Part shown: positions 48,419 through 58,447 of the stretch, piece by piece
Position numbering within the stretch: position 1 is the stretch's first letter
How the letters are laid out: each line of letters begins with the position of its first letter
From: Metabacillus sediminilitoris
GTDB taxonomy: Bacteria > Bacillota > Bacilli > Bacillales > Bacillaceae
Assembly: GCF_009720625.1 (NCBI RefSeq)
Contig: NZ_CP046266.1
Location: 228,501 to 292,500, forward strand
Direction: 5' to 3'
Length of the DNA: 64,000 nucleotides
The notes under the pieces: generated by a model
Seen by the model: the letters and a program-made list of their open reading frames with translations, nothing else
What the model was told of the DNA's origin: nothing
The model's database searches: none
Translations under genes and position numbers: made by a program

Positions 48419-50086
48419 ATGATGAAAAAATGGTGGAAAGAAGCCGTTGCCTATCAAATTTATCCACGCAGCTTTATGGATTCAAATGGTGATGGGGTCG
48501 GCGATATCCAAGGAATTATTTCAAAACTTGATTATATAAAAGATTTAGGCATAGATGTGATCTGGATCTGTCCGATTTATAAATCACCCAATGATGATAA
48601 CGGTTACGATATTAGTGACTATCAAGATATATTAAAAGAGTTTGGATCAATCGATGATTTTGATCAGTTATTACAGGAAATTCATGCAAGAGGAATGAAA
48701 CTTATCATGGATCTCGTTATTAATCATACGTCTGATGAGCACCCATGGTTTATTGAAGCACGTGCATCGAAAGAAAGCGCATACCGAGACTATTATATAT
48801 GGCATCCTGGTAAAGATGGTGATGAGCCGAATAACTGGGAATCCATATTTGGCGGTTCTGCATGGGAATATGATAAGAATACAGAGGAATACTATCTGCA
48901 TGTATTTTCAAGGAAACAGCCTGACTTAAACTGGGAAAATCCAAATGTCCGCCAAGATTTATATAAAATGATTAATTGGTGGTTAGATAAAGGAATTGAT
49001 GGTTTCCGTGTAGATGCTATCTCACATATTAAAAAGGTACCTGGATTCCCAGATATAATAAATCCAGAGAATAAACGATATGTGCCATCCTTTGAAGGGC
49101 ATATGAACCGCCCTGGAATTCATCTATTTCTTGATGAGCTAAAACGTGAAACCTTTGATCAATATGACATTATGACCGTAGGAGAAGCTAATGGGGTGAC
49201 TGTAGAGGATGCTGGTCTTTGGGTTGGCGAAGAAAAAGGGAAATTTAATATGGTTTTCCAATTCGAGCATTTAGAGCTTTGGAATAAAAGTGCAGATAAT
49301 AGCCTTGATATTCATGCTTTAAAGAGCGCACTTACGAAATGGCAAAAAGGATTAGAAGGAAATGGCTGGAATGCTTTATTTTTAGAAAACCATGATCAGC
49401 CGCGATCTGTTTCAACATGGGGAAACGATAAAGAATACTGGGCTGAATCTGCTAAATGCCTTGCTACGATGTATTTTCTCATGCAAGGAACACCGTTTAT
49501 TTATCAAGGACAAGAAATTGGCATGACGAATGTTCAATTTCCTTCCATTGAAGATTACAATGATGTCGCTATTAAAAACTTATATCGAATTGAAAAGGAA
49601 AATGGCAAACTCCACGAAGAAATTATGGAGATCATTTGGATGAGTGGCAGAGATAATTCTAGGACACCAATGCAATGGAGCAAAGAACCAAATGCAGGAT
49701 TTTCAAATGGTATTCCATGGCTGAAAGTAAATCCGAATTATGTACAAATTAATGTTGAACAAGCGATAGATGATCGAAAATCAATCTATCATTATTATAA
49801 GAAACTTATAAAATTACGAAAAATGAATGAGGTCTTTGTTTATGGTTCTTATGATCTTATCTTAAAAAATCATGAACAAATTTATGCGTATACAAGAACA
49901 TTTGAAAACGAGAAAATTCTTGTTATGACAAACTTATTCCCACAAGAAGCAGACTTTATTTTGCCAGTAAATTTACCGTTTAAATCACCAGAGTTGTTGA
50001 TTAGTAATTATGAAGTCAACGAGGAAGAAGCTATTCAAAACATTAACTTAAGACCTTATGAAGCAAGGGTTTATCGACTAAAGTAG
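48419..50086 (+). CDS. malL: Alpha-glucosidase / oligo-1,6-glucosidase, GH13
   Basis: 555-residue family 13 enzyme close to MalL. The four GH13 regions are visible: DLVINHTSDEH, DGFRVDAI (nucleophile Asp 199), TVGEANGV (acid/base Glu 256) and LENHDQPR (Asp 326). The second Asp-loop calcium site SNGDGVGD is near residue 21. VDAI followed by ISH in region II fits alpha-1,4/1,6 short-chain specificity. No signal peptide. Start ATG at 48419 with AGGGGG upstream. Confidence 0.9.
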   Translation: MMKKWWKEAVAYQIYPRSFMDSNGDGVGDIQGIISKLDYIKDLGIDVIWICPIYKSPNDDNGYDISDYQDILKEFGSIDDFDQLLQEIHARGMKLIMDLVINHTSDEHPWFIEARASKESAYRDYYIWHPGKDGDEPNNWESIFGGSAWEYDKNTEEYYLHVFSRKQPDLNWENPNVRQDLYKMINWWLDKGIDGFRVDAISHIKKVPGFPDIINPENKRYVPSFEGHMNRPGIHLFLDELKRETFDQYDIMTVGEANGVTVEDAGLWVGEEKGKFNMVFQFEHLELWNKSADNSLDIHALKSALTKWQKGLEGNGWNALFLENHDQPRSVSTWGNDKEYWAESAKCLATMYFLMQGTPFIYQGQEIGMTNVQFPSIEDYNDVAIKNLYRIEKENGKLHEEIMEIIWMSGRDNSRTPMQWSKEPNAGFSNGIPWLKVNPNYVQINVEQAIDDRKSIYHYYKKLIKLRKMNEVFVYGSYDLILKNHEQIYAYTRTFENEKILVMTNLFPQEADFILPVNLPFKSPELLISNYEVNEEEAIQNINLRPYEARVYRLK

Positions 50087-50182
50087 GTAGTTATTAATAA
50101 ATCTAATTTTGAAACAATGAAGTAAGTCTAAGCTATAAAATCTCATGTTCCTTCATTATGAAGGACTTAAAACAAGCAAATG

Positions 50183-50195
50183 TGCAAACGTTTGC
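50183..50195 (+). promoter_or_regulatory. Second LacI-type operator, before the PTS gene
   Basis: GCAAACGTTTGC palindrome (50184-50195) in the 160-base malL-PTS gap, close to the operator at 48352. It suggests that the PTS gene has its own promoter control, as well as read-through. Confidence 0.65.
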
Positions 50196-50247
50196 CTAGG
50201 AATATGATTTACTTCTTGTTTCGAACTATATAGGGAGGATATAAGAA

Positions 50248-51894
50248 ATGAAATTTCTTTCATTTGATTTTTGGCAGAAATTTGGTAAAGCCTTACTTGT
50301 TGTTGTAGCAGTTATGCCTGCAGCAGGAATTATGATTTCTCTTGGGAAATTGGTTGGTATGACAGGCAGCGATTTGGCACTCATCCAAATAATTGCACGT
50401 GTTATGGAGGATATTGGTTGGGGGATTATTACTAACCTTCACGTATTGTTTGCTGTTGCTATTGGTGGTTCTTGGGCGAAAGAACGTGCGGGCGGTGCTT
50501 TCGCAGCATTAATTGCTTTTATTTTGATTAATCGGATTACTGGAGCTATCTTTGGTGTAAACAGTGATATGTTAGCAGATCCTGATGCAACCGTTCAATC
50601 CTTATTTGGAAGTGAATTAATTGTAAAAGATTATTTCACGTCTATTCTAGGTGCACCAGCATTAAATATGGGAGTATTTGTAGGGATTATCTCTGGTTTC
50701 TTAGGAGCCAATCTATTCAACAAATATTATAATTATAATAAATTACCACAATCACTTTCATTCTTTAACGGTAAGCGATTTGTTCCATTTGTTGTCATTG
50801 CCGGTTCTGTTGTAACCGCTGTCGTTTTAGCCGTCGTTTGGCCGTTTATTCAAGGATTATTGAATGATTTTGGTCGTTGGATTGCGTCTTCTCGTGATAC
50901 AGCACCAATTATTGCTCCATTTATCTTTGGGGCATTAGAACGTTTACTATTACCTTTTGGTTTACACCATATGTTAACGGTTCCGATGAACTATACAGAG
51001 CTTGGAGGAACGTACACAATCTTGACAGGCTCAAGTGCTGGACAAACTGTTGCGGGGCAAGATCCATTATGGCTTGCTTGGATTGCTGACTTAAATAACT
51101 TTTTAGCAGCTGGGGATACGGAAAGCTATAAACAATTATTAAATGATGTCACGCCTGCTCGTTTTAAAGTAGGTCAAATGATTCTTTCCTGTGCAGCATT
51201 AATAGGAATTGCCTTCGCGATGTACCGTAATGTTGATAAGGATAAGCGTAAGAAATATACGTCTATGTTCTTATCTGCTGGACTTGCTGTATTTCTAACA
51301 GGTGTAACAGAACCAATTGAGTTTATGTTCATGTTTGCTGCTCCAGTCTTATATATCGCTTATGCCATTATGACGGGCCTGGCTTTCGCCATTGTAGATA
51401 TTATTGATATTCGTGTTCACTCATTTGGTATTATTGAACTTTTAACACGAACACCAATGATTATTAAAGCAGGTCTATGGTTAGACTTATTGAATTTTGT
51501 GATCGCTTGCGTAGTCTTTTTCGGATTAAACTTCTTTGTTGCAAACTTTTTAATTAAGAAGTTCAACTTCCCAACTCCAGGGCGTGCAGGAAACTATATT
51601 GAAGAGGAAAATGGAGAATCAACTCAAGAAGGTAATATTGCAAGCACAAATGATGACTCACTTGCTACAACAATTATCGGATTATTAGGCGGTAGAGAAA
51701 ATATTGAAGATGTTGATGCTTGTATGACCCGCTTACGTGTAACTGTAAAAGATGCAAATGCCGTTTCTGCAGAAAAGCAATGGAAGCAAAACGGGGCGTT
51801 AGGATTAATTGTAAAAGATAAAGGGGTACAAGCGATTTATGGTCCAAAAGCAGACGTATTAAAATCAGATATTCAAGATCACTTAGGGGTATAA
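50248..51894 (+). CDS. PTS EIICB, maltose/glucoside (GLC superfamily) permease
   Basis: 548 residues. The EIIC membrane domain (about 1-420, with ten or so hydrophobic segments) is followed by EIIB, with the phosphorylated Cys in EDVDACMTRL (Cys 492). No EIIA is attached; as for other MalP/GlvC-type proteins it must use a separate EIIA, probably that of the glucose PTS. GPH-like motifs are absent. Context (MalL, MalR, MapP-like) points to maltose or a related disaccharide, arriving as the 6'-phosphate. GGGAGGAT precedes the ATG. Confidence 0.87.
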   Translation: MKFLSFDFWQKFGKALLVVVAVMPAAGIMISLGKLVGMTGSDLALIQIIARVMEDIGWGIITNLHVLFAVAIGGSWAKERAGGAFAALIAFILINRITGAIFGVNSDMLADPDATVQSLFGSELIVKDYFTSILGAPALNMGVFVGIISGFLGANLFNKYYNYNKLPQSLSFFNGKRFVPFVVIAGSVVTAVVLAVVWPFIQGLLNDFGRWIASSRDTAPIIAPFIFGALERLLLPFGLHHMLTVPMNYTELGGTYTILTGSSAGQTVAGQDPLWLAWIADLNNFLAAGDTESYKQLLNDVTPARFKVGQMILSCAALIGIAFAMYRNVDKDKRKKYTSMFLSAGLAVFLTGVTEPIEFMFMFAAPVLYIAYAIMTGLAFAIVDIIDIRVHSFGIIELLTRTPMIIKAGLWLDLLNFVIACVVFFGLNFFVANFLIKKFNFPTPGRAGNYIEEENGESTQEGNIASTNDDSLATTIIGLLGGRENIEDVDACMTRLRVTVKDANAVSAEKQWKQNGALGLIVKDKGVQAIYGPKADVLKSDIQDHLGV

Positions 51895-51897
51895 GGG

Positions 51898-52707
51898 ATG
51901 AAGCTATTAACCTTAAACTGCCATTCGTGGCAAGAAGAAAATCAGATAGCTAAAATAAAAATTCTTGCAAAAACAATTCAAGAAAAATCATATGATGTCA
52001 TTGCTTTACAAGAGGTAAGTCAATTGGTGAATGAGCAAATCATTGATGGGAATATCAAAAAGGGGAATTTTGGACTTGTATTATTAAATGAGCTTCAAAA
52101 GCTTGGTGTAGCCGATTATCAACTTGTGTGGGACTTTTCCCACATAGGTTATGAAATATATGAGGAAGGCCTTGCCATCTTAACAAAGCATCCAATCTTA
52201 GAAACATACTCATTTTTTGTATCGGGAAATAAAGATACCAACTACTGGAAAACAAGAAAAATAGTCGGGGCAAACATTTCTTATCATGATAAACCGATCG
52301 CATTTTATTCATGTCATCTTGGCTGGTGGCATGATGAAGAAGAACCGTTTAAAAATCAAGTAGATTCGCTATTAAAATTTGTTCAGAAAGACGAAGTTTA
52401 CTTCTTAATGGGCGATTTTAATAATCATGCATTTGTTAAGGGAGAAGGCTATGACTATTTGATGAGCCGTGGTCTTTATGATACGTTTAACCTTGCTGAA
52501 GAAAAGGATAAGGGTATAACCGTTAAAGGAAAGATAGCAGGATGGGATCAAAATAAACATGATTTACGAATCGATTTTATTTTAACAAGTCAGCCTCGTC
52601 GGATAAAAAATTCAAATGTTATTTTTAATGGTGAGTCCAAATCTGTTATTTCAGATCATTTTGGTGTAGAAATTGAAGTTGAATTAGAAAAGAATGATTT
52701 AGAATAG
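51898..52707 (+). CDS. mapP: Endonuclease/exonuclease/phosphatase-fold protein, probable maltose-6'-phosphate phosphatase
   Basis: 269-residue protein of the EEP superfamily: NCHSWQEENQ near the start, the catalytic Glu in LQEVSQ, and the metal/catalytic sites GDFNNHAF and SDHFGVEIEV at the end. It begins three bases after the PTS stop. From memory, Enterococcus faecalis MapP, a maltose-6'-phosphate phosphatase, belongs to this fold and is encoded beside the maltose PTS. That gives MalL an unphosphorylated substrate. A nuclease role cannot be excluded by sequence. Confidence 0.75.
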   Translation: MKLLTLNCHSWQEENQIAKIKILAKTIQEKSYDVIALQEVSQLVNEQIIDGNIKKGNFGLVLLNELQKLGVADYQLVWDFSHIGYEIYEEGLAILTKHPILETYSFFVSGNKDTNYWKTRKIVGANISYHDKPIAFYSCHLGWWHDEEEPFKNQVDSLLKFVQKDEVYFLMGDFNNHAFVKGEGYDYLMSRGLYDTFNLAEEKDKGITVKGKIAGWDQNKHDLRIDFILTSQPRRIKNSNVIFNGESKSVISDHFGVEIEVELEKNDLE

Positions 52708-52719
52708 CCTATAAACAAT

Positions 52720-52761
52720 AACACCTTAAGTCGTATTTGATACGCTTTGAAGGTGTTTTTT
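52720..52761 (+). terminator. Terminator of the maltose operon
   Basis: AACACCTT (52720-52727) with inner CGTAT/ATACG pairs to AAGGTGTT (52750-52757), followed by TTTT. Confidence 0.85.
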
Positions 52762-52873
52762 GTTTGCGTATCTTTATAACATACTGTGATTGTAACCCAT
52801 TGATTTGTTTGGACTAGTAAAAAATTGATATACTTATTATAAAATAAATAAAATGAAGACAGGAGTGTCCATT

Positions 52874-54004
52874 TTGCCAAAAGTAAGAAATATTATCTTT
52901 TTATTGCTCGTTGCAGGCGGACTTTGGCATTTTTATGGAGAGACATTCAAACAATTTGGTGTTCAAGGTGTATTTGAAGACATTCGCTCAGATGTTAACG
53001 GTATAAAAGAGAATCCGGAAGTAATGGCTGCATTTGAGACATTGAATAAAGAATTTCAACTATTGATCAGCGAACTTACGGATCAACTTTCAGATAAGGA
53101 ACAACCGATTCAAAAGAATGTTGAAAAACCTACATTGGATTCTCCTTCAGAACAATCATTTTCGGTTCATAATGTTGAACTAGGTGACGACCGTTCAGAA
53201 GTAGAAGGGAAAGTAGGCACGCATAAGCGTTCTTCCTTGAATGAATATGGTGTAAATTGGGTTACGTATCATGATAACTACCAAAATTTCTTTATGGTAG
53301 CATATAATCAGCAAAATAAAGTAAGTGGGCTATATACAAATCAGGATTTAGTATCTTCAACAAAAGACATCACTTTTAAAAGTTCAAGAGATATCGTCCT
53401 TTCAAAATTAAATGAACCTCTAAAAAGCATTCGAAAAGGACTTGTATCATATCAAATTCAGAACAATCAAGAATATGACACATTTCTCATAGATAACCAT
53501 TTTGTCACCATTTTTTATGATAAACATGAAAATAAGACTGTGACAGCTATTCAAATCATTAGTGACGAACTTGAAAAGCAAAAAGCAGAGTACTTTACTG
53601 ATCCAAGTGAGGAGCTGAAAGAAGGCTTTGAATATCAATTGTTTGACCTGACAAATGCGGCTAGAGTCAATCATGGTCTGTCAATTCTTTCTTGGGAAGA
53701 ATCGGTACGAGAAACAGCCCGTAACCATAGTAAAGATATGGCTGACAACAATTACTTCAACCATACAAATCTTGAAGGTCAATCACCATTTGACCGAATG
53801 AAGGAAGACGATATTGCCTTTCGTATTGCTGGAGAAAATCTTGCAACAGGTCAACTTAGCAGTATATTTGCTCATGAAGGTTTGATGAACTCTCTTGGCC
53901 ACAGGGAAAACATTTTGCAATCAGGTTTTGAGTCGCTAGGTGTTGGTGTTGCCTTTAATGAAGAATCACGTCCATATTATACGGAAAACTTTTTAACACA
54001 ATGA
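52874..54004 (+). CDS. CAP-domain protein, YlbC-like
   Basis: About 376 residues. An N-terminal hydrophobic anchor/signal (NIIFLLLVAGGLWHFY), a CAP-associated domain (residues about 105-240, VHNVELGDDRSEV), then a C-terminal CAP/SCP-PR1 domain (FDLTNAARVNHGLSILSW, HSKDMADNNYFNHTN, SLGHRENIL). The same order is found in B. subtilis YlbC. Function of bacterial CAP proteins is unknown. An ATG at 52853 is in frame, but AGGAG sits at 52860, so the TTG at 52874 fits better. Confidence 0.82.
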   Translation: MPKVRNIIFLLLVAGGLWHFYGETFKQFGVQGVFEDIRSDVNGIKENPEVMAAFETLNKEFQLLISELTDQLSDKEQPIQKNVEKPTLDSPSEQSFSVHNVELGDDRSEVEGKVGTHKRSSLNEYGVNWVTYHDNYQNFFMVAYNQQNKVSGLYTNQDLVSSTKDITFKSSRDIVLSKLNEPLKSIRKGLVSYQIQNNQEYDTFLIDNHFVTIFYDKHENKTVTAIQIISDELEKQKAEYFTDPSEELKEGFEYQLFDLTNAARVNHGLSILSWEESVRETARNHSKDMADNNYFNHTNLEGQSPFDRMKEDDIAFRIAGENLATGQLSSIFAHEGLMNSLGHRENILQSGFESLGVGVAFNEESRPYYTENFLTQ

Positions 54005-54016
54005 CATAAAATACAA

Positions 54017-54066
54017 AAAAGAACCGAACCCTTACATAAAAAGAAAAGCGGGGTCCGGTCCTTTTT
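54017..54066. terminator. Hairpin terminator between convergent genes
   Basis: AAGAACCGAACCC pairs with GGGGTCCGGTCCTT with two mismatches, T-run after (+) and A-run before. Confidence 0.75.
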
Positions 54067-54072
54067 GATTTA

Positions 54073-56046
54073 CTAAAGTGTAAATTTATGGACTAATTCA
54101 TTTAAATTGATTGCTAGTTTTTCTAATGTTTTTGCATTATGGCTGATCTGTTCCATAGAATTGCTTGTTTGTTGGGCTGATGCTGTTGTTTCTTCAATCC
54201 CTGCAGCAGATTCCTCTGAAAATGATGCGATATTTTCTACGATAGCATGGATTGTTGTTGATTCATTTTTAATATGTGATAGGTTTGTAGAGATATCATT
54301 GATTTTATCTGCCATAAAGGAAATAGAATCTGTTATTTCCTCAAACGTTTTTCCTGTTGTTTGAATTTGTGTTGCCCCTATTGAGACCTTTTTATAACCT
54401 TCATGTAAGGAGTCTGTTACATGTTTGGAACCTTGTTGGATATTGTTTGCCATTTGCGTAATATCATTAATTGAATGTTTTACTTGGTCTGATAGTTTTC
54501 GTACTTCATTTGCCACTACAGAAAAGCCTTTACCATGTTCTCCTGCTCGAGCTGCTTCTATGGCTGCATTCAAAGCTAATAAATTGGTTTGATCAGCTAT
54601 ATCCTGAATAACCTTTATCATCCCGGTAATTTGTTTTGCTTGTTCATCTAAAGCTTGTACCTTATCAACTGACTCTTTGACGATTTCATGGATGTTACTC
54701 ATACCATTAACAGATTGTGACATAAGTTCATTTCCCTTAGTTGTTAAGCTTAGCACTTGTTTTGTTTTTGAAGATATTTCATGACCACTTTCTGATGAAA
54801 ACTCAATTTTCTTTGAGAATTCCGTCATTGATTCAGCTAATTCTAATGATGAATTTGCTTGTGATTCAGCTCCATGTGACAATTCTTGCATGGTAGCTGC
54901 TATTTGCTGACTGCCTTCACTGATTTCATGTGATGAATGGGTAAGAAGTGTACTATGCTTACTAATCACAGCAGCTGAATTTGTCAATTGCATGACTATT
55001 TCTTTAAAATTTTTCTGCATTTGCAGGATAGAAGTTGTTAATTGTCCAATTTCATCTCTTCTATTTTTCCCTTGGTATCGTTTATCCAACTTTCCTTTGG
55101 CAAGTTCATTCATAAAATAAGCTAATTGTTTTATTGGATGTGAAATTGATTTACTAAAAAAGAATGCGATAATCGAAACAAGTAGTAATGTGAGACCCAC
55201 TACAATTACAGTTACCCACTTTGTAGTTGTTTCGACTTGTTTAATGATGGAAATATCTTGGGTGATTCCAATTATTCCAATTGCTTTTGTTTTTGTAGGA
55301 TCATACATTGGTATGAATGTTCGGAGAGCTTCTCCATTTTCTTGTACGATTTCTTTTCCTGATAGGACACGTTTAATCAAAGCTTGATCAGTAAGAATGG
55401 TGCCAATGTGTTCTTTATTAGATGAAACAATTGATTCTCCTGTTCCATTATAAAGATCAAGCTGTACACCGTCATTCGTTTGTGATAAGTTTTTTAGAAA
55501 CTGATCATCAACCCCAGTTTGTAACGTACCGATGGTTTCATTGTTATATCGAATAGGTGCAAAAGCTCGAATTGCTAACCCGCTGCTGCCAAATTCAAAA
55601 CCAGAAAGATCTTCTCCGTTTAACGTTGCTTGTATGGCTGGAAGATCACTTTTATCATCGCCAAATTTTCCAGGGTTATGTCCTCTGAAATAGACCATGC
55701 CATTTTTATCACCGAATTCAAACACATTTAAGTTCTGCTCTTCTTGAAGTCGGTCAAAAAAGGATTTCGCCGTACTAGCTAACGAATCACGATCATTAGA
55801 GCGAAAAGCCTCGATAAGTTCTGGATCTTGAGCGTATATTTTTGTAAGATCCAATAGTTCCTTTGAAGCTATATCAAGACTATTAATGACAGATTGCTTA
55901 GTAGATTCCTGGCTTTGGTTTATAAGTGTAGAAAAACCTTGATTGCTATAGTACAAAAGAATCCCACTTAACAAAGTTAATGGGATAATTGAGGTTGAAC
56001 AAAGGGTAAATAGTAGCTTTTTGTTCAAAGATTTTGTTTGTAACAT
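54073..56046 (-). CDS. Methyl-accepting chemotaxis protein
   Basis: 657 residues. Membrane segment about 10-30, an extracellular dCache-type sensor (about 31-275), a second membrane segment (about 278-298), a HAMP domain (about 300-355, [15 protein letters not shown] and RRDEIGQL), then the cytoplasmic signalling helices with the hairpin tip [21 protein letters not shown]. Ligand unknown. AGGGGAC precedes the ATG. It stands alone on the minus strand. Confidence 0.92.
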   Translation of the reverse strand: MLQTKSLNKKLLFTLCSTSIIPLTLLSGILLYYSNQGFSTLINQSQESTKQSVINSLDIASKELLDLTKIYAQDPELIEAFRSNDRDSLASTAKSFFDRLQEEQNLNVFEFGDKNGMVYFRGHNPGKFGDDKSDLPAIQATLNGEDLSGFEFGSSGLAIRAFAPIRYNNETIGTLQTGVDDQFLKNLSQTNDGVQLDLYNGTGESIVSSNKEHIGTILTDQALIKRVLSGKEIVQENGEALRTFIPMYDPTKTKAIGIIGITQDISIIKQVETTTKWVTVIVVGLTLLLVSIIAFFFSKSISHPIKQLAYFMNELAKGKLDKRYQGKNRRDEIGQLTTSILQMQKNFKEIVMQLTNSAAVISKHSTLLTHSSHEISEGSQQIAATMQELSHGAESQANSSLELAESMTEFSKKIEFSSESGHEISSKTKQVLSLTTKGNELMSQSVNGMSNIHEIVKESVDKVQALDEQAKQITGMIKVIQDIADQTNLLALNAAIEAARAGEHGKGFSVVANEVRKLSDQVKHSINDITQMANNIQQGSKHVTDSLHEGYKKVSIGATQIQTTGKTFEEITDSISFMADKINDISTNLSHIKNESTTIHAIVENIASFSEESAAGIEETTASAQQTSNSMEQISHNAKTLEKLAINLNELVHKFTL

Positions 56047-56264
56047 TCATGTTGTCCCCTTTACGGCAGAAGTTGCGTAATTTATTTGACAATTATACCG
56101 TATAAAAAATCTTGATCCTAGGATTTTTTTACTACAAACAAAGGGAGATTTAACTCTAACATATAGAAAAACTTGGATAGATTGCAAAAATCAACAGGTA
56201 TTTGCTAAGTTTTTCAGAATACTATAATGAGATTATGCTCTAAATTCATCCTAGGAGGATAAGA

Positions 56265-57227
56265 ATGTCTGAAATTGAAGAATTGCATCCAAAACTAAAA
56301 TTAGTTATTGAAAATATAGGGAATGTGATGATTGGTAAGAGAGATGTAAGTATACTTAGTCTTGTTGCATTACTTGCAAATGGACATGTATTACTAGAAG
56401 ATGTGCCTGGTGTAGGGAAGACGATGATGGTGCGTGCCTTGGCAAAATCGGTTGGAGTAGAGTTTAAACGAATTCAGTTTACGCCAGATTTACTCCCTTC
56501 AGATGTTACAGGTGTATCGATCTATAACCCGAAGGATCAAAAGTTTGAGTTTCGTGAGGGACCCCTTTTTGGGAATGTAATATTAGCTGATGAAATAAAC
56601 CGTACCTCTCCGAAAACTCAATCTGCTTTATTAGAAGGGATGGAGGAAGGAAGCATCACGGTTGATGGAATAACAAGAATCCTTGCTAAGCCTTTCTTTG
56701 TCATGGCAACACAAAACCCAATTGATTATGAAGGGACATATCCTCTCCCAGAAGCACAGCTGGATCGGTTTTTATTTAAATTAAGGATGGGCTACCCAAC
56801 TAAAAGTGAAGAATATGAAGTTCTGACATTAGCGGAAAAAGAAAGGCCAATTCATAAAATTGATAGTGTCATAACGAAAGAGGAATTAATAAAGCTGCAG
56901 AGTGAAATTCAAAAGGTTTATGTAGATGAAACGATTAAGCACTATATTATTGATCTTACAAGTAAAACAAGAAAGCATCCATCTGTTTACTTAGGAGCAA
57001 GTCCGCGTGCATCCATTGCCTTGATGAAGGCTGCACAAGCATATGCATTTATTACTGGTAGAGACTATATCATTCCTGATGATATTCAATATTTAGCACA
57101 GTATACCCTGCCACATCGCATTATTTTAAGATCTGAAGCGAAATTTGAGGGGAAATCAGCGGATGAATTAGTAAATGATTTAATCGTATCAACAAATGTT
57201 CCAGTCCAAAGGTCGTTAAGTCGTTAA
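56265..57227 (+). CDS. yeaC: MoxR-family AAA+ ATPase (YeaC)
   Basis: 320-residue ATPase with Walker A PGVGKTMMVRALA (about residues 48-60), Walker B NVILADEINR and the MoxR sensor ATQNPIDYEGTYPLPEAQLDRF. MoxR proteins act as chaperone-like partners of von Willebrand/DUF58 proteins. AGGAGGA precedes the ATG. The last base overlaps yeaD, so this is a tight three-gene operon, as in B. subtilis. Confidence 0.93.
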   Translation: MSEIEELHPKLKLVIENIGNVMIGKRDVSILSLVALLANGHVLLEDVPGVGKTMMVRALAKSVGVEFKRIQFTPDLLPSDVTGVSIYNPKDQKFEFREGPLFGNVILADEINRTSPKTQSALLEGMEEGSITVDGITRILAKPFFVMATQNPIDYEGTYPLPEAQLDRFLFKLRMGYPTKSEEYEVLTLAEKERPIHKIDSVITKEELIKLQSEIQKVYVDETIKHYIIDLTSKTRKHPSVYLGASPRASIALMKAAQAYAFITGRDYIIPDDIQYLAQYTLPHRIILRSEAKFEGKSADELVNDLIVSTNVPVQRSLSR

Positions 57228-58447
57228 TGAAAATTTCATTCAATAAGATCCATACAGCTTGGAAGTTAATTTCCCTCTTGTTCTTTACGTTAGCCGCGTT
57301 TAGCTATGCGATGTTTCAAGGCGGATTTGTCAGTTGGTTCCTTTTTTATAGTTTTTCACCTTTTGCGATTTACTCGCTTTTATTATTGATTTATCCTATT
57401 GGTCAATTTCAAGTAACAAGAATAATTAATCAAGAACAATTTACTGTCGGTCAACAACTTATAGGTACGATAACGGTGAAAAGAAAAGTTCCTTTTCCTT
57501 TATTTTATCTAATAGTAGAAGATGTGATTTCTAAGAAACTGCAAGGAAGTAATAAAATAGAAGAACCAAAGAAGTTGCTATTTCCTTGGTTTAAAAGAAA
57601 AGTTTCTTTCAGTTATTCCATTCAAAATATACCTCGTGGAGAGCATCACTTTACAAAGATTCGTATCAAGACGGGTGATCTTTTTGGCTTAATCGAAAAA
57701 GAAGTGTATGTTGATGTGAAACATTATTTTCTCGTCTATCCTTCATATGTTGATTTAGTTTACAGCCCGACAAGAAGAGAATTTGAACAAGGCTCAACCT
57801 CGAGTCTGGCAACATATTGGCAGGACTCTACGATGGCAGTAGGTGTAAGGGAATATCAGCCTGGTGATAAATTATCCAGCATTGATTGGAAAGCAACCGC
57901 GCGAAGAGATTCGATTATGACCAAAGAGTTCGAACAAATGCAAAGTCATGATGTCATGATTATATTGGATCGCGAAAGGTCTGCTTTATTTGAAACAATG
58001 GTTACATATACTGCTTCTTTATTACGGACAATGATGAAAAGCGGGGCTCGTGTAGGACTCGTATCTGTCGGCAGATACAAGCAAGTTTTTCCATTGCAGT
58101 CTGATGAGGAACATCTTAGACATCTTTTTTATCATTTAGCATTAGTTGAATGTGATAGCCATACAGGTTTAGCCACAATTTTAAAAAGTGATATAGGTAA
58201 GACGGAAATGAAACATGTTACACACATGATTGTTACAAGTTATTTGACAATCGATTTGGTACGAAAACTTGAAAACCTTTCAGGCCGGAACCAAATGTAC
58301 AAGCTATTTGTTGTGAAATATGAAAAGCAGCTCCTCACAAAAGAAGAAAATGTCTTGATAGACAGACTGAAAAAGCTTCATATTGATGTAAAACTAGTAA
58401 ATGATTTAGAGGGTCCAAAAGGGATAAGAGAGGTGAGCAGATCTTGA
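57227..58447 (+). CDS. yeaD: DUF58 protein with two N-terminal membrane segments (YeaD)
   Basis: 406 residues: two hydrophobic segments at about 10-30 and 35-60, then a cytoplasmic domain with the family motif VREYQPGDKLSSIDWKATAR (about 208-227) and a vWA-like fold (HDVMIILDRE). Partner of the MoxR ATPase. The start overlaps yeaC by one base and its end overlaps yebA (TTGA...ATGA region). Confidence 0.92.
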   Translation: MKISFNKIHTAWKLISLLFFTLAAFSYAMFQGGFVSWFLFYSFSPFAIYSLLLLIYPIGQFQVTRIINQEQFTVGQQLIGTITVKRKVPFPLFYLIVEDVISKKLQGSNKIEEPKKLLFPWFKRKVSFSYSIQNIPRGEHHFTKIRIKTGDLFGLIEKEVYVDVKHYFLVYPSYVDLVYSPTRREFEQGSTSSLATYWQDSTMAVGVREYQPGDKLSSIDWKATARRDSIMTKEFEQMQSHDVMIILDRERSALFETMVTYTASLLRTMMKSGARVGLVSVGRYKQVFPLQSDEEHLRHLFYHLALVECDSHTGLATILKSDIGKTEMKHVTHMIVTSYLTIDLVRKLENLSGRNQMYKLFVVKYEKQLLTKEENVLIDRLKKLHIDVKLVNDLEGPKGIREVSRS

